Origin: an uncultured Asticcacaulis sp.
Lineage (GTDB): Bacteria; Pseudomonadota; Alphaproteobacteria; Caulobacterales; Caulobacteraceae
Assembly: GCA_946482045.1 (NCBI GenBank)
Contig: CAMLPZ010000010.1
Coordinates: 1 to 32,734, forward strand
DNA length: 32,734 nt
Direction: 5' to 3'
In this document: positions 22,620 to 31,314 of the stretch, piece by piece
Layout of the letters: each line of letters opens with the position of its first letter
Numbering within the stretch: position 1 is the first letter of the stretch
Program-made: the position numbers and the translations under genes
Notes under the pieces: model-generated
Databases searched by the model: none
What the model saw: the letters and a program-made list of their open reading frames with translations, nothing else
What the model was told of the DNA's origin: nothing

Positions 22620-23555
22620 ATGGCGCTGACGATTGAGCTTTCGGCCGTCGTCGTCACGGTCAAGGACAATGAAGCGCTGGTCCTGTGCCGGAATCTGCCG
22701 CGCAACTCCCCGGGTGATCCCGCCTACGCCCTGCCGTCGGGGCTTTTCGTCCCGCGCAGTCACCGCACCTTCGACCTTGCCCTGCGCGCATTTGTGCGCG
22801 AACAGACGGGATTCGACATCGGCTATGTCGAACAGCTGTACAGTTTCGGCGATCTAGACCGCGAAACCACCCTGCCCGAAGCGCAGGGCGCCGACCACAT
22901 CGTTTCGATCGGCTATCTGGCCCTGACCGCCAACCGCGATTTCCAGGCGCGCTTCGACGCTTCGTGGGTGCCATTCAAGGCTTTCTTCCCTTGGGAAGAC
23001 TGGCGCGGAGATAGCAATCCTGTCAGGGGCTTGCGAAAATATCTTGATGTGTGGTGTCAAGATGGCGACGATCGCGCCACCCGTCAGCGCCGTGTCGAAA
23101 CCCTGTTCCCCGTGGACTTCGATCACTGGAACGAAGAGCGCGTGCTCGACCGCTATGAGTTGCTCTACAGCGCCGGCCTGATCGGCGAAGCGCGCCGCGT
23201 CAAGGGCGACGGTACTCTCGAAGCGCCGACCGGCCAGCCCATGGCGTCAGACCACCGCCGTATCGCCGCCACGGGCCTGTCGCGCCTCAGGGGCAAGCTG
23301 AAGTACCGGCCGGTAATCTTCGAGCTGATGCCGGAACGGTTTACGCTGCTGGAGCTTCAGCGGTCATTGGAGGCGCTGTCGGGCGTCAAGCTGCACAAGC
23401 AGAACTTCCGCCGGGTGCTGGACCGTACGGGCTTCGTTCAGCCCCTGGGAATCATGCGCGACGACACCGGCGGCCGACCGGCCGAGCTTTACCGCTACGA
23501 CCGCGAGCACTTCCGCTTCAGTCCGTCGCTGGGCTTGAGCCTTCCCCGCGCTTAA
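22620..23555 (+). CDS. Nudix-fold transcriptional regulator, NrtR-like
   Basis: The product is 311 aa. The N-terminal half (residues 5-140) is Nudix-like: ELSAVVVTVKDNEALVLCRN, ALPSGLF, and a degenerate Nudix box at residues 57-65 (AFVREQTGF), where the catalytic Arg-Glu pair is lost. The C-terminal part (about 238-275, MPERFTLLELQRSLEALSGVKLHKQNFRRVLDRTGFV) is the winged-helix domain of NrtR/NadQ-type regulators. These repress NAD synthesis or sugar genes and sense ADP-ribose or related ligands. No NAD gene is adjacent, so the regulon is open. It starts directly after the HD hydrolase stop, which suggests a linked role. Confidence 0.85.
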   Translation: MALTIELSAVVVTVKDNEALVLCRNLPRNSPGDPAYALPSGLFVPRSHRTFDLALRAFVREQTGFDIGYVEQLYSFGDLDRETTLPEAQGADHIVSIGYLALTANRDFQARFDASWVPFKAFFPWEDWRGDSNPVRGLRKYLDVWCQDGDDRATRQRRVETLFPVDFDHWNEERVLDRYELLYSAGLIGEARRVKGDGTLEAPTGQPMASDHRRIAATGLSRLRGKLKYRPVIFELMPERFTLLELQRSLEALSGVKLHKQNFRRVLDRTGFVQPLGIMRDDTGGRPAELYRYDREHFRFSPSLGLSLPRA

Positions 23556-23606
23556 ACCGCGCGTGACTGCCTACGCATAGCCCCGCCCACCGCTGGTGCA
23601 ATCCGC

Positions 23607-24863
23607 TCAGCTTTTGGCCGATCCAGTCAATAATGAAGAGTCCGCCTCTATTAGCCCATTCTCACGCGACACCAGGGTCGGCACCAGGATCTGGCTGGTG
23701 ACATTGGTGGCCGTGCGCATCATGTCGAGAATACGGTCGATGGCCGCCAGAAGCGCTATGCCTTCCAGGGGCAGACCTGCCGCCGACAGCGTCACCGTCA
23801 ACATGACTGTCGCCACGCCCGGCACGCCCGCGGTCGCCAGCGAGCCCAGGATCGAGCTTAAAGCAATAATGACATAGTGCGAGGTCGTCAGCTCGATGCC
23901 GAAATAGTTGGCGATGAAGACCGACGAGATCGCCGGATAGATGGCGCCGCAACCGTCCATCTTCATATTGGCGCCCAGCGGCAGAGCAAAGCCGGCGTAG
24001 GACGGCGGCAGCTTCAGATTATCGACCGCGACCTGCAACGACACCGGCAAGGTGCCGATCGACGAGCAGGTGAAGAAGGCTGTCTGCTGAGCGGTAAAGA
24101 TGCCCTTGTAAAAGCCGGTGACGCGCAGGCCATGCAGTTTCAGCAACAGCGGATATACGACGAAGATCAGGGTCAGGCAACCAAGATAGACCAGGCCGAT
24201 ATAGGGGATCAGCGGCCGCAGCGAGGCGAGACCATGCGAGGCCACCACCGAGCCGATCAGGCCAAAGACACCGATCGGCGTCAACTGGATGATCCAGCGT
24301 GTCAGCTTAAACATCACTTGAGAACCCTGCTCAACAAGCGTGCTTAACTCCTTGGTTTTTTGCCCTAAAGCGCCCAGTGCCGCACCGACCAGGATTGCGA
24401 ACAGGACGATGCTCAGGACCTTGCCCTCGGCAAAGCTTTGGAAGATGTTCGACGGCACGATACCGGTCACGACCTCGACCGGCGTCGGGATATCCTTAAC
24501 CGGTTGCGCCTCGAATGGCAGGTGCGCGATCCCCTGCCCCGGTTGGAAATAGATGCCGATGGCCAGACCGATCGACACAGCGATCGCAGACGTGATCATG
24601 AACCAGCCGATGGTATAGGCGCCCAGCCGCACGGCGCGCCCGCCGCCATTGTCCTCGCTGTGGCCCAGGCGCGCGATCGAAGCCGCGATGGTGAAGAAGA
24701 CCAGGGGCGCGACCAGCATCTTGATCGCCTTCACGAAGGTATTGCCGATCGGGTCAAGCACCGGCAGGGCTGCCTCGCCCCAATAGAGCGCGACCGCGAT
24801 CCCGGCCGCAAAGGCAATGACCGTCTTGAGCCAGAAGGGCACCTTGCCGAGAAATTTAAGCAT
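23607..24863 (-). CDS. Dicarboxylate / amino acid:cation symporter (DAACS family)
   Basis: The product is 418 aa, a typical DctA/GltP length. It has many membrane-spanning helices starting at about residue 10 (FWLKTVIAFAAGIAVALYW). The re-entrant loop HP1 serine motif TCSSIGTLPVSLQ is present. The TM7 motif reads ANMKMDGCGAIYPA, in place of the NMDGT of glutamate transporters. The second re-entrant loop reads LGSLATAGVPGVATVMLT, followed by DRILDMMRTATNV. It should import a C4-dicarboxylate or acidic/neutral amino acid with Na+ or H+ across the inner membrane. The unusual KMDGCG suggests a substrate or ion coupling different from GltP. It is convergent with the regulator gene and divergent from the glycosidase-like gene. 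Confidence 0.92.
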   Translation of the reverse strand: MLKFLGKVPFWLKTVIAFAAGIAVALYWGEAALPVLDPIGNTFVKAIKMLVAPLVFFTIAASIARLGHSEDNGGGRAVRLGAYTIGWFMITSAIAVSIGLAIGIYFQPGQGIAHLPFEAQPVKDIPTPVEVVTGIVPSNIFQSFAEGKVLSIVLFAILVGAALGALGQKTKELSTLVEQGSQVMFKLTRWIIQLTPIGVFGLIGSVVASHGLASLRPLIPYIGLVYLGCLTLIFVVYPLLLKLHGLRVTGFYKGIFTAQQTAFFTCSSIGTLPVSLQVAVDNLKLPPSYAGFALPLGANMKMDGCGAIYPAISSVFIANYFGIELTTSHYVIIALSSILGSLATAGVPGVATVMLTVTLSAAGLPLEGIALLAAIDRILDMMRTATNVTSQILVPTLVSRENGLIEADSSLLTGSAKS

Positions 24864-24999
24864 GAGGATGCTTTCGCGTGAAACCAGTCGCCCAGATATG
24901 GCCCTCGCGCGGTCCGTTTACACACGAAAAAAATTGTGCGCTCAGGTGAACAGGGCTAAATCTGGCTAAAAGTCTTACAATTGGAAACGCAGGGAACAA

Positions 25000-25989
25000 A
25001 TGCACGCCAACGCCCTCGCCCTCTGCCTCGGCGTCATCGCCGGTGCCGCCTGCGCCGAAACTGCGCCGAAGCCGCTCTATCGCGACCCGGTCCATGACGG
25101 CGCCGCCGATGCGTCAATCATGTACGACAAGGCGAATAAGGTCTGGCGCATGTTCTACACCAACCGCCGCGCTGACATGAAGCTTCCTGATCCGAAGGAC
25201 GTCGCCTGGGTACACGGTACGGCCATTGGCGTCGCGACCTCCAGGGACGGTCAGACCTGGACCTATTCCGGCAAGGCGAAAATCCCGTTGGAATGCACTG
25301 GCGAAACCCTGTGGGCGCCGGAACTGCAAAAGTTCGGCGACACCTATCATATGTGGCTGACCGTCGTTCCGGGCGTCTTTTCCAACTGGAATGGCAGCCG
25401 GACCATCGTCCACCTGACAAGCCGAGACCTCGACACCTGGATGTGCGGCGACACGCTCGATCTCGGTTCCGACCGTGTCATCGATGCCAGCGTCATCAAG
25501 CTGAACGATGATTATCGCCTGTGGTTCAAGGATGAGCGCAAGGGCAGCCGCCTGTTCGCCGCCGACAGTACGGACCTCATCCATTGGACGCGCCAGGCGG
25601 CGCCGGTCGTCGACATCGCCGCCGAAGGTCCCAAGATCTTCAAGTTCAAAGGCATGTACTGGATGATTGCCGACGCCTGGCAGGGTCTGATCGTTCTGTC
25701 GTCAAAGGATGCGCAGACCTGGACGCTCCAGGACGAACGTCTGCTCGAAATCCCCGGCACACAACCGACCGACGACGCCAAGGGCCAGCACCCGGACGTG
25801 GTCGTCAATAATGGACGCGCCTTCATCTACTACTTCGTCCATCAGTTGAATGCGCCCGAAGCCGAAGCCGAGGCCGATCCCTATTACCACCAGCGCACTG
25901 TGCTTCAGGTCGCAGAGCTGAAATACGCCGACGGCAAGCTAACCGTCGATCGCAACGCCACGGTCGACGCGAGGCTCATTGCACCCTGA
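25000..25989 (+). CDS. Exported five-bladed beta-propeller, glycosidase-like protein
   Basis: The product is 329 aa. A signal peptide (MHANALALCLGVIAGAACA) is followed by mature ETAPKPLYRDPVHDGAADASIMYDKANKVWRMFYTNRRAD. Repeating blade signatures follow: TSRDGQTWTYSGKA, LWAPELQKFGDTYHMWLTV, TSRDLDTWMCGDTLDLGSDRVIDASVIKLNDDYRLWFKDE, FKFKGMYWMIADAWQG, SSKDAQTWTLQDERLLE. The DP, EL and DAS acidic residues are placed as in GH43/GH117-type glycosidases. The likely role is periplasmic or extracellular cleavage of a polysaccharide, but family and substrate are not certain. AGGGAA precedes the ATG closely. It is followed by aroC at 46 bp with no terminator seen. Confidence 0.75.
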   Translation: MHANALALCLGVIAGAACAETAPKPLYRDPVHDGAADASIMYDKANKVWRMFYTNRRADMKLPDPKDVAWVHGTAIGVATSRDGQTWTYSGKAKIPLECTGETLWAPELQKFGDTYHMWLTVVPGVFSNWNGSRTIVHLTSRDLDTWMCGDTLDLGSDRVIDASVIKLNDDYRLWFKDERKGSRLFAADSTDLIHWTRQAAPVVDIAAEGPKIFKFKGMYWMIADAWQGLIVLSSKDAQTWTLQDERLLEIPGTQPTDDAKGQHPDVVVNNGRAFIYYFVHQLNAPEAEAEADPYYHQRTVLQVAELKYADGKLTVDRNATVDARLIAP

Positions 25990-26035
25990 GGCGTTCTGGG
26001 CTATCCGACCCATAACTAGAAGGTCGCAATAATCC

Positions 26036-27139
26036 ATGTCTCACAATAGCTTCGGTCATCTCTTCCGCGTCACCACCTGGGGCGAAAGCCACGGTCCGGC
26101 GTTGGGCTGCGTCATCGACGGCTGCCCGCCCGGCATCCCCTTGTCGGAAGAGGATATCCAGTGGGCCATGGATCGCCGCAAGCCCGGCGGATCTCGCTTC
26201 GTCACCCAGCGCCGCGAGGCCGACGAAGCCAAGATCCTGTCGGGCGTATTCGAAGGCGTCACCACCGGCACGCCGATCTCGATCCTGATTGAAAACACCG
26301 ACCAGCGGTCCAAGGACTATGGCGAGATCGCGCGCCAGTTCCGCCCCGGCCACGCCGACTACACCTACTTCGCCAAGTACGGCGTGCGCGACTATCGCGG
26401 CGGCGGCCGCTCCAGCGCCCGCGAAACCGCTGCACGCGTCGCCGCCGGCGCCGTAGCGCTCAAGGTGCTCAAGACCCTGATCGGCGATGGCATCCAGGTG
26501 CGCGGCGCCCTGGTTCAACTCGGCAAGCATCGCGTCGATCGCGGCAACTGGGACTGGTCAACGGTTGATCAGAACCCGTTCTTCTCGCCTGACGCCGCCG
26601 GTGTCCCCGTGTGGGAAGACTATCTCGACGGCATCCGCAAGGCGGGTTCATCGATCGGCGCGGTCGTCGAGGTCCAGGCCGAAGGCGTGCCCGCCGGCTG
26701 GGGCGCCCCGCTGTATGGCAAGCTTGATTCCGAACTGGCCTCGGCTCTGATGAGCATCAACGCCGTCAAGGGCGTCGAGATCGGCGAAGGCTTCGGCGCC
26801 GCCGAACTCTCGGGCGAAGAGAACGCCGACGAGATGCGGATGGGGCCAAACGGTCCGGAATTCCGCTCGAACCACGCCGGCGGCATCCTGGGAGGCATTT
26901 CGACCGGCCAGACGCTTGTGGCGCGTATGGCGCTCAAGCCCACCTCTTCCATCCTGACCAAGCGCGACTCGATCGACGTAACCGGCAACGAGGTCGAACT
27001 GATGACCAAGGGCCGCCACGATCCGTGCGTCGGCATCCGCGCCGTGCCGGTCGCCGAAGCCATGATGTCATGCGTTCTCCTGGACGCCTACCTCCGCCAC
27101 CGGGGGCAGACCGGCGGCGGGGTGCATAGCGTAGGCTAA
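26036..27139 (+). CDS. aroC: Chorismate synthase
   Basis: AroC converts 5-enolpyruvylshikimate-3-phosphate to chorismate with reduced FMN, the last step of the shikimate pathway. The 367-aa product has [21 protein letters not shown], with the catalytic His in GESHG (residues 16-20). It also has [17 protein letters not shown], the signature [12 protein letters not shown], and the C-terminal [15 protein letters not shown]. Length and motifs are standard. The ribosome-binding site is weak (AAGG about 12 nt upstream). Its stop codon directly touches the stop codon of the convergent outer-membrane gene, with no base between. Confidence 0.97.
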   Translation: MSHNSFGHLFRVTTWGESHGPALGCVIDGCPPGIPLSEEDIQWAMDRRKPGGSRFVTQRREADEAKILSGVFEGVTTGTPISILIENTDQRSKDYGEIARQFRPGHADYTYFAKYGVRDYRGGGRSSARETAARVAAGAVALKVLKTLIGDGIQVRGALVQLGKHRVDRGNWDWSTVDQNPFFSPDAAGVPVWEDYLDGIRKAGSSIGAVVEVQAEGVPAGWGAPLYGKLDSELASALMSINAVKGVEIGEGFGAAELSGEENADEMRMGPNGPEFRSNHAGGILGGISTGQTLVARMALKPTSSILTKRDSIDVTGNEVELMTKGRHDPCVGIRAVPVAEAMMSCVLLDAYLRHRGQTGGGVHSVG

Positions 27140-27964
27140 CTACATGGCGCCGAAGCGGTAGCTGACAACGACCCGGACCGAATGGTTGTCGATGGTATCG
27201 CTGCTGCGGATCATGTCCGTACCGGCCGGATTGACGATGCGAAACGGATTGGTCGGCCCCGCCGTCCCCGGCCCGACCGCGACGACATAGTCCTCGTCCT
27301 TCAGCGACGTGTAGAGGTACTCTACGCCGACTGACCAGTCTCCCATTCCCTTTTCAACGCCTGCACCAAGCTGATAGCCGTTGCCGTCGCTGCCGCCCAT
27401 CGGCGTGAAGCTGTTGGCTGTGTTGGTCGTATCGTAGAGACGGTTGATGTCAGCGCGCGCGACGCCGGCCGTAATGTACGGGAGCCAGTCGCTGTTTACG
27501 GCATAGCCGAGACGCCCGCGCAGGGCCGCGACGCTGTCGACCTCGCGACGGAAATGATAGGCGGCCGGCGTCGTGGAAAAGCCCGTAACACTGTCGCTCA
27601 AGTCCGTCAGTTCGATTTCGCCGACGATGCCGTAGATCCAGTTTCCAGCCTGCCAGTCATAGCCGAGGCGCACGCCGAAGGCAGGCGTATTCTCATCGTC
27701 ATCACAGCCGGCGGAGGCGTTGTTACCTTTCGGGGAGCCCGCGCAGAAGCCAGGCGAAAAAGCGTTGGTGGGCACCGACGTATTGACCGTATCGCCAAAC
27801 GTGCCGTCGCGATTGGTGTCGAACAGCAGGGTTTCATCATCGTCTTCAGCAAGGGTAGAGTAGCCGAAATGATGAGCGATGTAGGGCCCGCTCCAGTCTT
27901 GGGCAGCAGCGGGAACGGCCGCCACGACAGCCAGAGCGGAAATGGCAAGCAAAAGCGTTTTCAT
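27140..27964 (-). CDS. Outer-membrane beta-barrel protein
   Basis: The product is 274 aa. A signal peptide MKTLLLAISALAVVAAVPAAA leads to DWSGPYIAHHFGYS, a start common to porin-like surface antigens of Alphaproteobacteria. Alternating hydrophobic strands follow (FGVRLGYDWQAGNWIYGIVGEIELTDLSD, LRGRLGYAVNSDWLPYITAGVARAD, YQLGAGVEKGMGDWSVGVEYLYTSL). It ends VRVVVSYRFGAM, close to the aromatic C-terminus needed for barrel insertion. An acidic loop containing two cysteines (CAGSPKGNNASAGCDDDE) may bind metal or form a disulphide. An 8-stranded OmpA-like or Omp25-like barrel is likely. The role is unknown. Confidence 0.85.
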   Translation of the reverse strand: MKTLLLAISALAVVAAVPAAAQDWSGPYIAHHFGYSTLAEDDDETLLFDTNRDGTFGDTVNTSVPTNAFSPGFCAGSPKGNNASAGCDDDENTPAFGVRLGYDWQAGNWIYGIVGEIELTDLSDSVTGFSTTPAAYHFRREVDSVAALRGRLGYAVNSDWLPYITAGVARADINRLYDTTNTANSFTPMGGSDGNGYQLGAGVEKGMGDWSVGVEYLYTSLKDEDYVVAVGPGTAGPTNPFRIVNPAGTDMIRSSDTIDNHSVRVVVSYRFGAM

Positions 27965-28179
27965 GGAAGTTTCCAGTACTATATGCGTTTTGGGGAGGTT
28001 ATGGGAACGCGATACTGCTGCGGCCTACGACTGGCGCCGGACGGCGGATTTGCTTATAGATTCAAAGGCGATCACGTTTCGCGCGAGCAGTATTCAGATG
28101 CCTATTGTAATTATAACAGTTACACTTATATAAACCTCAACACCGCGCATACAGACATGCGCCGAGAGGAGCGTTTCCA

Positions 28180-28893
28180 ATGATCGACAAGAGAGCCTTC
28201 AACACCCTGGGCGGCGCCAACCACGGCTGGCTGAACGCCAAGCACCACTTTTCCTTCGCCAGCTACTATGACCCGGCGCGCATGGGCTGGGGATCGATCC
28301 GCGTATGGAACGACGACGAAATCGCGCCGGATTCCGGCTTCCCGCCTCACCCACATGACAATATGGAAATCATCACCTATGTCCGCGAAGGCGCCATTAC
28401 GCACCAGGACTCGCTCGGCAACCAGGGCCGCACCGAAGCTGGCGACGTCCAGGTGATGTCTGCCGGCACGGGCATCCGTCACGCCGAATACAATGTCGAA
28501 CCCGGCAAGACGACCCTGTTCCAGATCTGGGTCATCCCGTCCGAGCGCGGCGCGCCGCCGAGTTGGGGTGCCAAGCCCTTCCCCAAGGGTGACCGCTCCG
28601 GAAAGTTCGTGGCGCTGGCTTCGGGTTTTCCGGGGGACGCTGACGCCTTGCCGATCCGTACGCCGGCCCGGCTTCTGGGCGCAACGCTGCTGAAGGACCA
28701 GTCGGAAAGCTATACACCCGTAACGGCGCCCGATGGCCAGAGCCGCCACCTCTACCTGGTCGTCGCCAAGGGGAAGGTCAGCGTCAACGGCGTCGAACTT
28801 AACGAGCGCGACGGCGCCGCCATCAAGGACGAAGCCACGCTCGACATCCGGGCTTTGGAAGACGCCGAAGTGGTACTGCTCGACGCGGCGTAA
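28180..28893 (+). CDS. Pirin family protein (YhhW-like)
   Basis: The product is 237 aa, a bicupin. The metal ligands of pirins are present: His57 and His59 in FPPHPHDNMEIITYV, and His101 and Glu103 in SAGTGIRHAEYN. E. coli YhhW with this set acts as a quercetin 2,3-dioxygenase in vitro; the cell role is undefined. The C-terminal cupin half is shorter and less conserved. The ATG is preceded by GAGGAG within AGAGGAGCG. The gene stands alone, divergent from the outer-membrane gene, and is followed by a strong terminator. Confidence 0.92.
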   Translation: MIDKRAFNTLGGANHGWLNAKHHFSFASYYDPARMGWGSIRVWNDDEIAPDSGFPPHPHDNMEIITYVREGAITHQDSLGNQGRTEAGDVQVMSAGTGIRHAEYNVEPGKTTLFQIWVIPSERGAPPSWGAKPFPKGDRSGKFVALASGFPGDADALPIRTPARLLGATLLKDQSESYTPVTAPDGQSRHLYLVVAKGKVSVNGVELNERDGAAIKDEATLDIRALEDAEVVLLDAA

Positions 28894-28934
28894 CACTTTA
28901 GATACGTATGAAACGTGTCGTTCGTGCACTCGAC

Positions 28935-28980
28935 GTAGCGGCGGTATGGGCCTAAGCTCGTACCGCCGCTACTTTTCGTT
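28935..28980 (+). terminator. Intrinsic terminator of the pirin gene
   Basis: Perfect 12-bp arms GTAGCGGCGGTA (28935-28946) and TACCGCCGCTAC (28961-28972) close a 14-nt loop and are followed by TTTTCGTT. It lies 41 bp past the pirin stop and 11 bp before the next gene start. Confidence 0.85.
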
Positions 28981-28991
28981 GAGTCCCGACA

Positions 28992-29429
28992 ATGATCCGC
29001 TGCGTAACCTGTATCGTGCTGCTGTCCGTCCTGACAGCCTGTTCACCTGAGATTTCCGAGGTCGAGCCCGCCGCCGCTTCGGAAAGCCTTACCACCGCCG
29101 AAGCCACGACGCTCGCCGGTGTTGCGTTGAACCAACCCCTGCGTATCCTGGGCACCGAGCCCTTCTGGGCCATCACCGCTGATGACACGGACGTCCTGCT
29201 GGAGCGGCCCGATGCCGCGCCCCGACATTTCACGCCGACAGGCTTTCACGTCAATGGCAACCAGGCCGAGCTGCGCTCGACGACGCTCAGCATCGTTCTG
29301 ACGCCCGGCCCATGTTCGGATGGCATGAGCGACCGGCAGTATCCGCTGAGCGCCGAGGTTCGCCTGGACGATGCGGTGCTAAAGGGCTGCGCCCTGCCCA
29401 AGGCCGAAATGGATAAGGCACGCCCCTAA
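28992..29429 (+). CDS. Predicted lipoprotein, COG3650-like
   Basis: The product is 145 aa. A short signal peptide ends in a lipobox LTAC (residues 14-17), so the protein should be anchored at Cys17. The core LRILGTEPFWAITADDTDVLLERPD and LTPGPCSDGMSDRQYPLSAEV...LKGCA matches a family of small envelope proteins (COG3650-like). Two conserved cysteines are probably disulphide-linked. The family function is unknown. It ends one base before the convergent rpiB gene. Confidence 0.8.
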   Translation: MIRCVTCIVLLSVLTACSPEISEVEPAAASESLTTAEATTLAGVALNQPLRILGTEPFWAITADDTDVLLERPDAAPRHFTPTGFHVNGNQAELRSTTLSIVLTPGPCSDGMSDRQYPLSAEVRLDDAVLKGCALPKAEMDKARP

Positions 29430-29430
29430 C

Positions 29431-29877
29431 TCAGAGCCCACCCAACTCCGTCAAACGGTCGCGACGCTCGGCGTAGCGGCCGCCGAGGAATTGTGTGCCA
29501 AGAAACGTCTCGATGCAGTTAAGCGCCGTCTCCGGCGTTATGATGTCGGCCCCCAGCACAAGCACGTTCGCGTCATTGTGTTCGCGTGACAACCGGGCGC
29601 TGGTGACCTCGCCGCACAGGGCGGCGCGGATGTGTTGATACCGGTTGGCGGTCATCGCCATCGCCTGGCCGCTGCCGCAGATCAGAATGCCTCGCTGCGC
29701 AGGATCAGCTTTCAATTCTCCAGCCAGCTTCGTGGCAAAATCGAACGCATCACAACGCTCATCCGAACGGGCGCCGAGATCGTTTACCGCATAGCCCTTG
29801 CCTTCGAGCCACGACAACACCTGAGCCTTGAGCGGAAAGCCGCGGTGATCAGAGGCAACGCAAACCGTGTCCGGCAT
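29431..29877 (-). CDS. rpiB: Ribose-5-phosphate isomerase B / sugar-phosphate isomerase (RpiB/LacAB family)
   Basis: The 148-aa product has the RpiB frame: ASDHRGFPLK (Asp10, His11), GILICGSGQAMAMTANRYQHIRAALC with the catalytic Cys67, and LSREHNDANVLVLGADII with His100. These enzymes interconvert ribose-5-phosphate and ribulose-5-phosphate in the pentose phosphate pathway. Two parts differ from E. coli RpiB: the anion-binding loop is GSGQAMA instead of GTGVGIS, and the DYPHYA segment is replaced by DAFDFA. A changed substrate, such as another aldose phosphate, is therefore possible. It starts 3 bp after the DUF1349-like gene, forming an operon with it. Confidence 0.88.
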   Translation of the reverse strand: MPDTVCVASDHRGFPLKAQVLSWLEGKGYAVNDLGARSDERCDAFDFATKLAGELKADPAQRGILICGSGQAMAMTANRYQHIRAALCGEVTSARLSREHNDANVLVLGADIITPETALNCIETFLGTQFLGGRYAERRDRLTELGGL

Positions 29878-29880
29878 GGA

Positions 29881-30540
29881 CTATTCACCCGTCCAGTATT
29901 TGGTCAGAGTCTTGGCCTCGAACCGGATGTCGCTGAAGGTCGCCGTATAGCTTTCGCCCAGCGGCGCCTGGCTGGCAAAGCCGACCTGGAGTTTCCGCGC
30001 CGGATCGATGCTGAAATCGCGCAGGATCTGCCACGCTTTTCCGTCGAGGGACGTGTAAAGCAGCAGTTGGCGGTCAACGCGCACGATCTTCATCCAGACG
30101 GGCGCCGCCGGCACGCGGACGTGGTAGCTGTTGTCTGTCGCTGGCGACGCAAAGCTCGAAGTCACGGCGCTCTCATTGGCATTGATACGCTCGAACAGGA
30201 ATTTCAGCCAGTAGCCGTCGTCGCCATAGACGACCAGGGCGCCGCCGTCATAGTCGGCGCCGAACGACGCATCGACCCTGGCTGAAAAGATGAAATCGCC
30301 CTCCGGCACGAAGGTGATGCGCGGCGCATTTGCCGCCGACTTGCCCTTGGCCGAACGGTAAAGGTCGGTACCCTTGGGCGCGGTCAGGACGACCTTGTCC
30401 TTCGTCACCTCGGCCTTCACCGCCGGATTGGCCAGGCTCAATGCATACGGGATGGCATCAAGGCGCGCGGACAATTCTTCAGCGGTCGCCGGAAATGCGA
30501 GGGCCATGACCGCGGCCGCCAGCATCACAGATTTGCGCAT
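29881..30540 (-). CDS. Exported DUF1349-like (concanavalin-fold) protein
   Basis: The product is 219 aa. A signal peptide (MRKSVMLAAAVMALAFPATA) precedes a single domain with FIFSARVDASFGADYDGGALVVYGDDGYWLKFLFER, VWMKIVRVDRQLLLYTSLDGKAWQILRDF and LQVGFASQAPLGESYTATFSDIRF, the pattern of DUF1349 laminarinase-like beta-sandwich proteins. These are thought to bind carbohydrate. ATG 30540 follows GGAGG at 5-6 nt and begins the signal peptide; the longer frame to 30600 would hide it. It sits immediately upstream of rpiB, which hints at a shared sugar-related role. Confidence 0.82.
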   Translation of the reverse strand: MRKSVMLAAAVMALAFPATAEELSARLDAIPYALSLANPAVKAEVTKDKVVLTAPKGTDLYRSAKGKSAANAPRITFVPEGDFIFSARVDASFGADYDGGALVVYGDDGYWLKFLFERINANESAVTSSFASPATDNSYHVRVPAAPVWMKIVRVDRQLLLYTSLDGKAWQILRDFSIDPARKLQVGFASQAPLGESYTATFSDIRFEAKTLTKYWTGE

Positions 30541-30658
30541 TTTTACCTCCCCGTATTGTGACATTGGGTTTGTCATAGGGGGCAGTTTGCGGCTCCGCAA
30601 GCCAGGTCTTCAACTATAAAAATTGGCCCCGTCGGGCGACCTGACACAGTCCACACCG

Positions 30659-31306
30659 TTACTTAAGCCCGACCAGCTTGTGGGTCTGGACGCTCATCCG
30701 CCATTGCGGATGGCGGAGGCAATAGTCGATGACAGCCTGATTGTGCGCGGGCGTCAGCGACTTGTCAGGGCCCAGTGGATCTTTCGGCTGTAGGTAGAAG
30801 CGATCGAAATCGAGGCCCGCGAAATCGGCGGGATCGACGCCGTCCTGCGGCCAGACGAGCTTGAGCTCCTGGCCGCGCGTCTGCTTCAACGGGTTCTGGC
30901 CCTTGGGACTGACGCAGATCCAGTCGATGCCGTCAGGCGCCGCGATCGTGCCATTGGTCTCGACGGCGATGAAATAGCCCGCCGCACTGACGGCCGCAAT
31001 CAGCTCCGGATCGAGTTGCAGCAGCGGCTCGCCGCCCGTGAAGACCACGGCTTTTTCGGTGTCGCGCCCATGCCCCCATACGGCGTCCATCGCCGCCACG
31101 ACATCAGCAGGTGTTGAGAACTTGCCGCCGTTTTCGCCGTCGGTGCCGACAAAGTCGGTGTCGCAGAAGTCACAGGCGGCGGTAATGCGGTCCTGCTCAC
31201 GGCCGCTCCACAGGTTGCAGCCGGAAAAGCGTGCGAAGACGCTGACGCGGCCGGCCTGGCCGCCCTCGCCCTGCAGGGTCAGGAAGATTTCCTTGAAGCC
31301 GTACAT
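30659..31306 (-). CDS. queE: 7-carboxy-7-deazaguanine synthase (radical SAM)
   Basis: QueE rearranges 6-carboxytetrahydropterin to 7-carboxy-7-deazaguanine in queuosine precursor synthesis. The 215-aa product starts MYGFKEIFLTLQGEGGQAGR. It binds its 4Fe-4S cluster through Cys30, Cys45 and Cys48 in the long spacing form GCNLWSGREQDR...CDFCDTDF. VVFTGGEPLLQLD and YFIAVETNGT are typical radical-SAM segments, and KLVWPQ and FYLQPKDPLG follow. I set the start at 31306, 8 bp after the queC stop; the longer frame runs into queC. The pair is an operon. A possible weak terminator (GCCC/GGGC then TTTTT) lies just downstream. Confidence 0.95.
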   Translation of the reverse strand: MYGFKEIFLTLQGEGGQAGRVSVFARFSGCNLWSGREQDRITAACDFCDTDFVGTDGENGGKFSTPADVVAAMDAVWGHGRDTEKAVVFTGGEPLLQLDPELIAAVSAAGYFIAVETNGTIAAPDGIDWICVSPKGQNPLKQTRGQELKLVWPQDGVDPADFAGLDFDRFYLQPKDPLGPDKSLTPAHNQAVIDYCLRHPQWRMSVQTHKLVGLK

Positions 31307-31314
31307 GCGTCGAA

